This document shows positions 8,762 to 15,934 of a stretch of DNA of 45,349 nt, piece after piece (position 1 is the first letter of the stretch; each line of letters opens with the position of its first letter). The stretch is from the NCBI GenBank assembly GCA_947304405.1, contig CAMZBB010000010.1, forward strand, positions 1 through 45,349, written 5' to 3'. The notes under the pieces are model-generated. The model searched no databases. It was not told the DNA's origin and saw only the letters and a list, made by a program, of their open reading frames with translations. The stretch is from an uncultured Clostridia bacterium (GTDB lineage: Bacteria > Bacillota > Clostridia > Saccharofermentanales > Saccharofermentanaceae). The translations under genes and the position numbers were made by a program.

Positions 8762-10146
8762 GGCAGGACCTTGATCTTACCGTCAAATAAGCGCCTTCCG
8801 TTCATATAGAGCGTGCTGCCCGCGTTCCTGGCAAACTTGATGGTCTGATCGGTGATCATTTCGCCCGGAATCAGGAGCGGTACTCCGGGCGGATATGCGA
8901 AAAGGAATTCGCCCGCTGTCATGCCGCAGCTTTCTTCGAGCGGAGCTTCGTCTGCCGTCATCCCGCGGAGGCAGGCATCACGGACGCTTGTGAGGAATCG
9001 GGGCTGAGGACGTCCGGAAAAGCTTTTCGATGAGACATCTTCTTCGCTGTCCTGGAGTTCATCCAGCCTGATGACGGCATCGCAGAAGCGTTTGATCGAA
9101 TCTTCCGTATCTCCGATTCCCGTCATGGCGATCAGGTGCGTTGAAAAAGCTGCTTCGCACTCAACGTTATAGTCACATCTCAAGTTGTTGGCGAGTTTTA
9201 AGCCGTCGCCCAAGATGACCAGCTTGGAGCGTTCCCTGCAGGGAGCTTGCCAAAACCTGTAGTTTTTCAGGGCAGACAGGTTCTCTTCGGCGTATATTAT
9301 GCCGTTCTCCCACGGCCTCATAATGTCCTCGTTTTTGTTAAGCGATGCTATACAGCGCGAGATCCCGCCAAGGAGCACATAAGACGGACTCGTCGTCTCG
9401 AAAATATCGATAAAGTTCATTATCACGCCTTCGGGAACCGGACAGTCCTTATCCGTAAGCATTACTGCCGTCTGAGTAGGCGCATTCAATGTCTTGTGAA
9501 GGCTCTTGATAACGATGTCGCCGGCGGCGTCAGGACCGAAGAAGCCGTCATCTATTCCGAGATGCGCTCCGTGCGCGCAATCGGTGATCAGGCAGGCATC
9601 GTAGCGTTTGGTGATCTTGTATATCTGCTCGGTATCGGATATTACGCCTTCATAGGTCGGCGAAGTGATGATCACGGTCTTGATCTTGGGATTGCGGACG
9701 AGAATATTCTCGATCTCGGCCGGCGTGACAGGGCCGGAGAAAGGGAACTGCGGGTCAAATGCAGGCATCAGGGGCACGACATTGCTCCCGGCGATCGCTA
9801 AGGCGTTCCAGACTGACAGGTGACAGTTCATGGCCACCAGGACTTCGGAACCGGGATTACAGATGGCGGAGGCGCATACCGCCGCAAGGATCATGGAAGT
9901 GGCGCCGCCGACAGAGCAGTACGCGTGCTCTTTATGCCAAAGTGCCGCGGCAGCATCTTCCAGGTCTTTGAGAAGCCCGGAAGGGGAGTGAAGATTGTCA
10001 AAACCGCTGATCTCTGTGATGTCGCGGCTGAATATGTCTGAAATGACATCAGTGTTCCGTTTGTGTCCGGGCATGTGCATCGGAAGCGGCTTGGTACCCA
10101 GATACATCTTGAGGGCGGCCCCCAGGCGGTCGTTGTCGTATTTCAT
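8758..10146 (-). CDS. Orn/Lys/Arg decarboxylase family PLP enzyme (YaaO-like)
   Basis: A 462-residue PLP-dependent fold type I decarboxylase. It has the N-terminal HMPGHKR motif, DNLHSPSG, the cofactor-side DCAHGAHLG and the Schiff-base lysine in SLHKTLNAPTQTA. The C-terminal region carries the family-type AYPPGVPLLIPGE motif. It lacks the N-terminal wing domain of the large inducible decarboxylases, so it is the shorter Bacillus SpeA/YaaO class. The substrate (lysine, arginine or ornithine) cannot be assigned. A yaaO-like gene near the dnaX-recR neighbourhood is also known in Bacillus subtilis, so this is probably conserved synteny. Confidence 0.9.
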   Translation of the reverse strand: MKYDNDRLGAALKMYLGTKPLPMHMPGHKRNTDVISDIFSRDITEISGFDNLHSPSGLLKDLEDAAAALWHKEHAYCSVGGATSMILAAVCASAICNPGSEVLVAMNCHLSVWNALAIAGSNVVPLMPAFDPQFPFSGPVTPAEIENILVRNPKIKTVIITSPTYEGVISDTEQIYKITKRYDACLITDCAHGAHLGIDDGFFGPDAAGDIVIKSLHKTLNAPTQTAVMLTDKDCPVPEGVIMNFIDIFETTSPSYVLLGGISRCIASLNKNEDIMRPWENGIIYAEENLSALKNYRFWQAPCRERSKLVILGDGLKLANNLRCDYNVECEAAFSTHLIAMTGIGDTEDSIKRFCDAVIRLDELQDSEEDVSSKSFSGRPQPRFLTSVRDACLRGMTADEAPLEESCGMTAGEFLFAYPPGVPLLIPGEMITDQTIKFARNAGSTLYMNGRRLFDGKIKVLP

Positions 10147-10163
10147 TCGAAATCCCCTTACCT

Positions 10164-10202
10164 AAAAAGAACCCTGCCTCTTAATTGAGGTAAGAGGCAG
10201 GG
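10164..10202 (-). terminator. Intrinsic terminator after the zinc-ribbon gene
   Basis: A perfect 12-bp stem (10172-10183 with 10191-10202) is followed on the minus strand by TTCTTTTT. It ends the zinc-ribbon/HD-like transcript before the decarboxylase gene. Confidence 0.85.
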
Positions 10203-10229
10203 AAAAGAAATGGAGTAAATATGAAATAA

Positions 10230-11069
10230 TCAGCTGGGATTGATGACGGTGAAGCTGTAGCCGGAAACCGTATCGTTGTTCTCGTAGATCGTCTTCTGCA
10301 TCTGAAGAGCGGTGGAGAGAAGGAGAGTATAAGGGCTGAGCTTGCCATCGAGGAGCTCTACGTCGGAAGCATAGCTGATAGCCTGAGCCTCGTCATCAGA
10401 GAGCAGCATGTACTGCGAAACGAGGAAGAGGGATCTTACACCGACGTTCATGTGTACGAGTTTGTTGTTGATCGACCAAGAAGGGCCGGAGCTGGAAGAT
10501 GAAGAGGAAAGTCTGCTGGAGAAAGAAAGACCCAGAGCAGATGTGCTTCCCAATGAGCTGGACTCTTCCTGGATGAAGAGAGGCTTGCCTTCGATACCAA
10601 CCTTACCAACTTCGTGGAAGAGGGCGATGATGATCGCAGACTCTTCGTCGAGCTGAGGCATGATCGTGTCCTTAATTCTGAGGAGCTGCTTAGCAACAGC
10701 AACGCTCCTGATGAGGAGACCCTTCTCGCATGCGAGGGGACCCTTGATCTCTGCAGGTGATGTGAGCCATGATGTACGGTTCTCGAGGAAATCGATGAAA
10801 TGATCGAACTCGGTCTTTCTCTTAACGATAGCTGCCTTGAGCTGTGAATAGAGAGTATCAACGTTATCCTTGTTAACATCTACCATCGGCATAATGCCTG
10901 CAACCTTATCAGACTTGCCGGTAGCTGCAGCCGAAACAGCTGCTGCCTGAGGGGTAACCGTGGTCTCGGTATCGCCGCCGCTCTCAGCAGATGTGAAAGT
11001 GTACTTACACTTAGGGCATCTGATAGCCTGGTTGGCAATTACCATTCCGCAATCCGGACATTTTTTCAT
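10230..11069 (-). CDS. Zinc-ribbon protein with a degenerate HD-like domain
   Basis: A 279-residue protein. Residues 4-21 hold a two-CxxC zinc ribbon (CPDC, CPKC), then an Ala/Thr-rich linker. Residues about 70-260 resemble the small HD-hydrolase fold: FLENRTSWLTSPAEIKGPLACEKGLL and ALFHEVGKVG look like the usual FLE..FF.APAS..HGA..GGLLEHS and ALLHDxxKV. The expected metal ligands are altered: no HGA histidine, R121 where HS is expected, E153 instead of the HD aspartate, and SYASD where a late RYH histidine is usual. A Ser-rich insert lies at 168-197. It is probably a binding or scaffold protein. The HD relationship is my reading of motifs, not a search result. It has its own promoter and terminator. 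Confidence 0.7.
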   Translation of the reverse strand: MKKCPDCGMVIANQAIRCPKCKYTFTSAESGGDTETTVTPQAAAVSAAATGKSDKVAGIMPMVDVNKDNVDTLYSQLKAAIVKRKTEFDHFIDFLENRTSWLTSPAEIKGPLACEKGLLIRSVAVAKQLLRIKDTIMPQLDEESAIIIALFHEVGKVGIEGKPLFIQEESSSLGSTSALGLSFSSRLSSSSSSSGPSWSINNKLVHMNVGVRSLFLVSQYMLLSDDEAQAISYASDVELLDGKLSPYTLLLSTALQMQKTIYENNDTVSGYSFTVINPS

Positions 11070-11134
11070 ACTTAGATCCTCCCTATGGTACGGCTCACTG
11101 TCGAAAACAGCCTGCCGCCGATTAACTATATGTC

Positions 11135-11163
11135 ATTTTATAATTTATTTTTTGCATTATCAA
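11135..11163 (-). promoter_or_regulatory. Sigma-A promoter of the zinc-ribbon gene
   Basis: On the minus strand TTGATA (11158-11163) and TAAAAT (11135-11140) have 17-bp spacing. The start codon at 11069 follows GGGAGG, leaving a leader of roughly 60 nt. Confidence 0.6.
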
Positions 11164-11304
11164 TAAGACGAAGTCCTATTTACAAAAGATTTATAGTTAA
11201 AAGTACAAAAATTGCACATATTTCAATAAAAAGCGCAAAAAATCTTGTAAATATCGTCATTTTTTATAGACGGAAAACGGGCCGAAGAAAATCCGTAAAA
11301 GAAA
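11164..11304. other. AT-rich intergenic stretch without a clear gene
   Basis: This lies between the divergent zinc-ribbon gene and the small plus-strand gene. It is strongly AT-rich with several A-tracts. I see no convincing ORF and no well-spaced plus-strand promoter. Confidence 0.5.
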
Positions 11305-11334
11305 AAGACACTGACGAGGGGATGTCAGTGTCTT
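11305..11334. terminator. Perfect 11-bp hairpin just before the ribosome binding site of the small gene
   Basis: Arms 11305-11315 and 11324-11334 pair perfectly around an 8-nt loop. On the minus strand the hairpin is followed by TTTTTCTTTT, so it can terminate leftward transcripts. On the plus strand it abuts the AAGGAGGG ribosome binding site and has no T tail. Confidence 0.5.
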
Positions 11335-11346
11335 AAGGAGGGTGTT

Positions 11347-11723
11347 ATGAAGTAAGGAACAATTACTTTGAACAACTGTATGATACCACGAGGGCAGTTT
11401 ACTTTAAGTTTCAAAAAAGGCAAAATAGTGGCAAACATAAATCGAAAATGAGGCAGGCAATGAAACTCGAAGGAAGGCTGTTTATAGCTAACAGAATGAC
11501 CGAGATCAAGGAGGTCGAGACCCCTGATAATACAGGCGAAGCGTACTCCGTCATGTTGGAGCGGGCATTAGTCGAGCTGTGCCGCCAGATGGATATCCCG
11601 GTCCCTTTGTGGATGAAAAAGAACACGCACGAATTCGCAGCTTTCCGCCAGACCATTTTCTTCAAGGAACAGTATACAGAGAAGGTCAGATTTGACCGTT
11701 TCCAGATCAAAGCAATCGACTGA
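11347..11723 (+). pseudogene. Small uncharacterised protein with an apparent frameshift at its start
   Basis: The clear coding part is 11448-11723, ending FRQTIFFKEQY..RFDRFQIKAID. The ATG at 11448 has no ribosome binding site. The same frame stays open upstream to 11337 and reads protein-like (NNYFEQLYDTTRAVYFKFQK, then SGKHKSKMRQAMKLEG), but holds no ATG, GTG or TTG. A strong AAGGAGGG (11335-11342) and ATG (11347) lie just upstream in the other frame and read only ATG AAG TAA. One missing base after the second codon would join them into a protein of about 125 residues. This may be a real mutation, an assembly error or a -1 frameshift. The family is not recognised. Confidence 0.6.
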
Positions 11724-11834
11724 TAATGGGAATTAAATACAAAAACCAAAGCCGCCGACAGGTAATTCACAGCTTCCTGCCGTACGGCCTTGGCCATCCC
11801 AACGCATCTATATCCAAGTCCGGAGGACTATGGG

Positions 11835-12149
11835 TTACTTATTTTTATCAGTGGTAACTCTGAAGATGATCTCGTTTGGATACACCATATCGAGCTGGGC
11901 ACGGGCAATACTCTCAACATAGGTATTGTCCCTGCCGACTTCTTCCTGGGCTCTGATCTGCCTTAACTGGTCAGACAGTGCTGCCGACTGGGATTTGAGA
12001 GACATGTTCTCAGCCTGGAGACGTGCTTTTTGCTTGATGATGTTGGAGAAACGCGTGATGCAGAGAATCGCAATGACAACGAAGCAGATGCAGAGCATCG
12101 CCGTCATGAAAGAAATTCCGCCTGTCTTTTTGCGCCTGACTTTGATCAC
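11835..12149 (-). CDS. divIC: DivIC/FtsB-like septum formation initiator
   Basis: A 104-residue bitopic protein. It has a basic cytoplasmic N-terminus, one membrane span at about residues 15-33, then a coiled coil (IIKQKARLQAENMSLKSQ, followed by SDQLRQIRAQEE). It ends with the family-type YVESIARAQLDMVYPNEIIF. This is the FtsL/DivIC/FtsB class that acts in the divisome at midcell. The start is GTG after GGGAG. It lies near an S4-domain gene, as divIC lies near yabO (rqcP) in Bacillus, although the intervening yabP-yabQ genes are absent. Confidence 0.85.
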   Translation of the reverse strand: MIKVRRKKTGGISFMTAMLCICFVVIAILCITRFSNIIKQKARLQAENMSLKSQSAALSDQLRQIRAQEEVGRDNTYVESIARAQLDMVYPNEIIFRVTTDKNK

Positions 12150-12191
12150 AGGTTATCTCCCTTTTTATGCGGTTATTCAGAGTACCGACCA

Positions 12192-12220
12192 ATGATAATA
12201 TGTCATATCGCGGCACTCAA
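12192..12220 (-). promoter_or_regulatory. Putative promoter of divIC
   Basis: On the minus strand TTGAGT (12215-12220) and TATCAT (12192-12197) have 17-bp spacing. Both boxes deviate from consensus at one or two positions. Confidence 0.5.
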
Positions 12221-12273
12221 AACAACGAAAAGGGTGAAAACTTAAACGAGTTGTAATATTGGATGTTAAACGG

Positions 12274-12540
12274 TCATTCAGTCGTCTCGCCGGCGGTATC
12301 CTCAATGAGTTCGTACATGGATGAGGCCTCGTCGCGTCTGGGCGATTCGGGCAGTGCCATAACCTTGAAACTGACGGCTCCGCCTCCGAAAAGAACAGTT
12401 ACCACATCGCCGATCTTGAGCTTTGTCCCGGCTTTGGCGGGACGGTTATTTACGCTGACACGGCCCGCCTGGCACACGTCGTTTGCGACAGTGCGCCTCT
12501 TGATGACCCTGGACAGCTTGAGAAATTTGTCGAGTCTCAT
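12274..12540 (-). CDS. S4-domain RNA-binding protein (RqcP/YabO/Hsp15-like)
   Basis: An 88-residue protein that is almost entirely an S4 domain: MRLDKFLKLSRVIKRRTVAND, then AGRVSVNNRPAKAGTKLKIGD. The ATG at 12540 is chosen because the S4 fold begins there; a longer in-frame extension to 12588 would overlap recR. Family members bind stalled 50S subunits (RqcP in ribosome-associated quality control; Hsp15 in Proteobacteria). It has a short charged C-terminal tail. It directly follows recR with a 1-bp gap, so it should be co-transcribed with dnaX-ybaB-recR. Proximity to divIC supports the YabO assignment. Confidence 0.82.
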   Translation of the reverse strand: MRLDKFLKLSRVIKRRTVANDVCQAGRVSVNNRPAKAGTKLKIGDVVTVLFGGGAVSFKVMALPESPRRDEASSMYELIEDTAGETTE

Positions 12541-12541
12541 A

Positions 12542-13162
12542 TCAGTCTTTCTTTCCGCCTGCGAGCGTGATCCTTCCGCGCAGCGCATTCATGAGGGTCA
12601 GGTCATCGGCATATTCGATGTCAGAACCCATGGGGAGACCTGAAGCGAGCCTTGTTACGGTGATCCCTGACGGCTCTAAGATCCTTGAAAGATAAAGAGC
12701 CGTAGCATTGCCCTCAGCCGTCTGGTTAGTCGCGATTATGACCTCTGTTATCTCGCTGTGCTCAGCAAGGCGTTTCAGAAGATCAGAGATGGTGGTATCA
12801 GAGATACTCTTGTTCTTCATGGGATCGAAAACCCCGTGAAGAACATGATAAAGACCGTTATATTCCCTCGCCCTCTCAAAAGTGGACACATCTCTGGGCG
12901 TCTCTACGACAAGAACGGTAGTCTTGTCACGCTGGGCGTCCGAACAGATGGGACAAGGATCCCTGTCCGTGAAGTTCTGACAGACGGAACAACGCTTCGT
13001 GCTTGTCCTGGCAGTGGTTATCGCCTCGGTCAGCGAAGCTGCTTCCGCATCATCCATGGAGAGGATGTGAAAAGCAATGTTCTGAGCCGATTTGCCTCCG
13101 ATGCCGGGGAGCTTGGACAGGCTTGATATAAGGTTCTGTATTGAAGGCGAGTATCTTGCCAC
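12542..13162 (-). CDS. recR: Recombination mediator protein RecR
   Basis: A 206-residue RecR of usual length. It begins with the helix-hairpin-helix region (LSKLPGIGGKSAQNIAFHIL), followed by a C4 zinc finger (C58, C61, C70, C73) and a Toprim domain (VLVVETPRDVSTFERA). The C-terminal SGLPMGSDIEYADDLTLMNA is also a family signature. With RecF/RecO it loads RecA on gapped DNA. It lies 13 bp downstream of ybaB and 1 bp upstream of the S4 gene, part of the classical dnaX-ybaB-recR operon. Confidence 0.96.
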   Translation of the reverse strand: MARYSPSIQNLISSLSKLPGIGGKSAQNIAFHILSMDDAEAASLTEAITTARTSTKRCSVCQNFTDRDPCPICSDAQRDKTTVLVVETPRDVSTFERAREYNGLYHVLHGVFDPMKNKSISDTTISDLLKRLAEHSEITEVIIATNQTAEGNATALYLSRILEPSGITVTRLASGLPMGSDIEYADDLTLMNALRGRITLAGGKKD

Positions 13163-13175
13163 GATGATTACCCTG

Positions 13176-13514
13176 TCAGAAAGGCATCTTGAGACCGCCG
13201 GTGATAGCGGAGATCTTCTCCTGGTTGGTCTTGTCGATCTGTTCTAACGCCTGGTTTGCGGCAGCGATGATAAGGTCTTCGAGACCCTCGATGTCATCGG
13301 GATCTACAACTTCCTTTGCGATCTCGACCTTCTCGAGCAGGTGCTTGCCGGTAACGGTAACCTTAACGAGTTCGCCGCCTGCAGTTCCGGTGAAACGCAT
13401 TTCCTGGATCTCTGCCTGTGTCATCTCGATCTGTCTCTGCATTTTCTGAGCCTGGGCAAGCATGTTGTTCATGTTGCCTCCCATTCCCATTCCGCGGAAT
13501 CCGCCCTTTGCCAT
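13176..13514 (-). CDS. YbaB/EbfC family nucleoid-associated protein
   Basis: A 112-residue protein. It has a Gly/Met-rich N-terminus (MAKGGFRGMGMGGNMNNML), a long helix (AQKMQRQIEMTQAEIQEMRF) and the family-type GTAGGELVKVTVTGKHLLEKV. The ATG at 13514 is preceded by AGGAGG, so the in-frame extension further upstream, which would overlap dnaX, is rejected. Homologues form DNA-binding dimers. Position between dnaX and recR is conserved in many bacteria. Confidence 0.95.
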   Translation of the reverse strand: MAKGGFRGMGMGGNMNNMLAQAQKMQRQIEMTQAEIQEMRFTGTAGGELVKVTVTGKHLLEKVEIAKEVVDPDDIEGLEDLIIAAANQALEQIDKTNQEKISAITGGLKMPF

Positions 13515-13540
13515 GTTAATGTCCTCCTGATAAAAGTTTA

Positions 13541-15679
13541 TTAATCTCCGAAATGTATGTCGGTATTGATGCCCTTGCTCTCTGCAAGGTTTTTGAATTC
13601 TTCCATTCTCAGTTCGCTTTCTTTCTCGGCCGCCTTCTTGGTGACGTTTGCATACTGCGTCTGTGTGCACAGATACAGATGGGCTGCTCCGAATTCTTCC
13701 TTAATGTTTGCCGATACGGATTTGAAAGCAGCTACGCCCTTAAGGTTGCTCATCAGACGCGAATCCGAATTCTCGAAAACGATATAGACCGAGTCATCCG
13801 TCCTCTTGAGAGATGTCTTCTCAAGGATGGATGCGATATTTGCGTTGTCCGGAGCGATATTCGTGACCATTGATTTCCACTTGACCGCTATGTCAGCGTC
13901 ACCGGGCGTGAACGAAGGCTGACGGACCTGCTGGTCATGCGGACGGCCGTCAACGATGATACCGCTTTGCGCGACCTGTTCGACCAGCTGGGATGTGTGG
14001 ACAGGAGATGAAGGCTTCTCTTTCAGCTTTGTTTCTTCTCTGGCCTTTTTAGCAAGATCATCGAGGAAAGAATCGGAAAGATCGCTGAAAACGCTTGCCA
14101 GCACTGCTTTTCCGGCCTTTTCCTTATCGGTTTCCTTCTTGGGTTCTTCCTTTTTGGGCTCTTCTTTCTTCTCCGGAACATCGAGTCCCATAAAGGAAGA
14201 AAAAGAAGTAATGGGGAGTTCATCTGCCTTCCCGGTCTTCTTGTCCTCCTCAGGCTTTTTATCTTCAGCGGGTTTCTTCTCTTCGGCGGGCTCGTCTTCC
14301 GACTTGCCGGTCACTCTCGAGAAATATGAAGCTCCGGAGAAAGGAGAGTGCTTCTTGGGTTCCTCGTCCTTCTTTTCCGGTTCGGTCTTCTTTAAGGGTT
14401 CCGTAATCACGAAAACGGATTCCTCTTTCTTGGAGGCTTCTTCCTTCTTCTCCTTCAATTCAGGCTTTTCGGGCTCGGAGGGAGCGGGAACGGAAGGCTT
14501 CGCCTCGGAGGGCTTGTCCTTAGCCTCTTTGGAATCCTTGAGGCTGTCGGGCATTTTGATCGGCGTGACAGGAAGCGTGGACTTTCTTCCGCAGAGCCTC
14601 ATGAGCATTATCTCGAAGCTCGTGGGGATGTCGGGAGAACGCCTGAGTTCAGGATATTCCTTCGAAAGGAAACTGATGTAACCTGCGAGCGTGTCAGCAC
14701 TGACCTTTGATGCCGTCTGGTACATGTCCTTGATGGTCTCAGACGGATAGGGAAGGTAGATGAGGGGATCCGCATGCACTCTTATGATGAGCAGGTCCCT
14801 GAAATATGCGGCGAGATCAAGCGTGAAAACGGTCTGGTTCTTTCCTGAATCCCTCAGGGCGGAGCAGAGCTCGACCAATTCGTTGAACCTGCCGTCGATC
14901 AGGCAGTTGGCCATCTTGAAAAGGAACGTGCTGTCCACGGTTCCCGTTATCTGTTCTACCTGTGCCGTCGTGATCAAAGATTCCTTGCCGGAAGACACAT
15001 AGGAGATCTGGTCAAGGAGCGACAGAGCATCACGGAGGGCTCCGTCGGAACGAGAAGCGATGAGCTTGAGCGCATCATCCTCGATCTTGATGCCGACCTT
15101 GTCGGAGACGTCCCTTAAACGCTTTACGATGTCGCCTGCGGGTATGCGTCTGAACTCATAGCGCTGGCATCTGGAAATGATCGTTGCAGGGATCTTCTCG
15201 ACTTCCGTTGTGGCAAAAAGGAAGATGACGTGTGCCGGAGGTTCTTCTATCGTCTTGAGGAGTGCATTGAATGCGCCCTTTGACAGCATATGGACCTCAT
15301 CGATGATATAGACCTTGAACTTGGTCCTTGTCGGTGTGAAATTGACTTCGCGGAGTATCGGCCTGATGTCGTCGACACCGTTGTTGGAAGCGGCATCCAT
15401 CTCAACGACGTCAAGGATGGAACCGTCCAGGATGCCCTTGCAAGTCGGACACTCGTTGCAGGGATTGCCGTTAACGGGATGCTCGCAGTTGACCGCCCTC
15501 GAAAAGATCTTGGCGATCGTGGTCTTGCCCGTGCCGTGCTGTCCGCAGAAAAGATAAGCATGCGCGAATCTTCCGGAGATCACCGCCTGGCGCAATGCAC
15601 CGACGGAAGCTTTCTGTCCGATGACATCATCAAAGGTGAGCGGTCTGAATTGCCTGTAAAGCACGACATGTTCTTCCAT
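13541..15679 (-). CDS. dnaX: DNA polymerase III subunit gamma/tau
   Basis: A clamp-loader ATPase of about 712 residues. The N-terminal AAA+ part has Walker A GQHGTGKTT (46-54), the four-cysteine zinc module (C65, C74, C77, C80), VYIIDEVHMLS and an SRC sensor (ATIISRCQRYEF). A long Lys/Glu/Pro-rich linker (about 385-580) leads to a C-terminal tau-like domain. I chose the ATG at 15679 because MEEHVVLYRQFRP is the family start; a GTG at 15709 is in frame. No obvious slippery A-AAA-AAG heptamer is seen, so tau is probably the main product. The SRP RNA gene ends about 40 bp upstream. Confidence 0.95.
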   Translation of the reverse strand: MEEHVVLYRQFRPLTFDDVIGQKASVGALRQAVISGRFAHAYLFCGQHGTGKTTIAKIFSRAVNCEHPVNGNPCNECPTCKGILDGSILDVVEMDAASNNGVDDIRPILREVNFTPTRTKFKVYIIDEVHMLSKGAFNALLKTIEEPPAHVIFLFATTEVEKIPATIISRCQRYEFRRIPAGDIVKRLRDVSDKVGIKIEDDALKLIASRSDGALRDALSLLDQISYVSSGKESLITTAQVEQITGTVDSTFLFKMANCLIDGRFNELVELCSALRDSGKNQTVFTLDLAAYFRDLLIIRVHADPLIYLPYPSETIKDMYQTASKVSADTLAGYISFLSKEYPELRRSPDIPTSFEIMLMRLCGRKSTLPVTPIKMPDSLKDSKEAKDKPSEAKPSVPAPSEPEKPELKEKKEEASKKEESVFVITEPLKKTEPEKKDEEPKKHSPFSGASYFSRVTGKSEDEPAEEKKPAEDKKPEEDKKTGKADELPITSFSSFMGLDVPEKKEEPKKEEPKKETDKEKAGKAVLASVFSDLSDSFLDDLAKKAREETKLKEKPSSPVHTSQLVEQVAQSGIIVDGRPHDQQVRQPSFTPGDADIAVKWKSMVTNIAPDNANIASILEKTSLKRTDDSVYIVFENSDSRLMSNLKGVAAFKSVSANIKEEFGAAHLYLCTQTQYANVTKKAAEKESELRMEEFKNLAESKGINTDIHFGD

Positions 15680-15717
15680 AAGCCTTTGTCCCTCGCGCGT
15701 ATTGAACACAAAATAAA

Positions 15718-15864
15718 GTTCGTCCCGCCCGAACTGCCGCCGACAAGGCTTCCCCGCGGCGCACGCATGAAATCCGCTTACTGCTGCTTCCTTCCGGACC
15801 TGACAGGGTTCACGGTTCAGCGTCGCACGGGACCCTGACCGGCAGCAGACCGGACGGGACGAAC
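15718..15864 (-). ncRNA. ffs: Signal recognition particle RNA (4.5S/small SRP type)
   Basis: The minus strand carries the invariant SRP core: GTCAGGTCCGGAAGGAAGCA at about 15791-15810. 5' and 3' flanks pair over a long terminal stem (GTTCGTCCCG at the 5' end with CGGGACGAAC at the 3' end, continuing through CTGCTGCC and GGCGGCAG). It is a hairpin RNA of the small bacterial type without an obvious Alu domain. The 5' end is placed 7 nt after the -10 element. SRP RNA directly upstream of dnaX is the arrangement seen in Bacillus. The exact ends are inferred from the pairing. Confidence 0.92.
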
Positions 15865-15870
15865 AGATGA

Positions 15871-15879
15871 ATTATAACA
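15871..15879 (-). promoter_or_regulatory. Extended -10 promoter of the SRP RNA
   Basis: The minus strand reads TGTTATAAT (TATAAT at 15871-15876 with TG one base upstream), an extended -10. No good -35 box is seen at 16-18 bp. The predicted start is at about 15864, where the terminal stem of the RNA begins. Confidence 0.65.
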
Positions 15880-15934
15880 TAAAAACTTTGCACACCCTAT
15901 AAATAAGGAAAGAGTTAAGAGGACAATCATTCCG

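Noticed and set aside
11411-11797. Minus-strand ORF of 128 codons over the small gene
   Set aside because: It has no ribosome binding site and an erratic hydrophobic/cysteine composition; the plus-strand frame reads more protein-like.
13980-14520. Programmed frameshift site in dnaX
   Set aside because: The Lys-rich linker has AAAAAG strings, but no A-AAA-AAG heptamer in the right frame with an upstream internal ribosome binding site and downstream hairpin was evident.
13956-14681. Plus-strand Ser/Phe-rich ORF of 241 codons
   Set aside because: It is antisense to the Lys/Glu-rich linker of dnaX, which always yields Ser/Phe/Leu-rich shadows.
15679-15709. GTG start of dnaX at 15709
   Set aside because: It adds ten non-conserved residues; the ATG at 15679 matches the family N-terminus.
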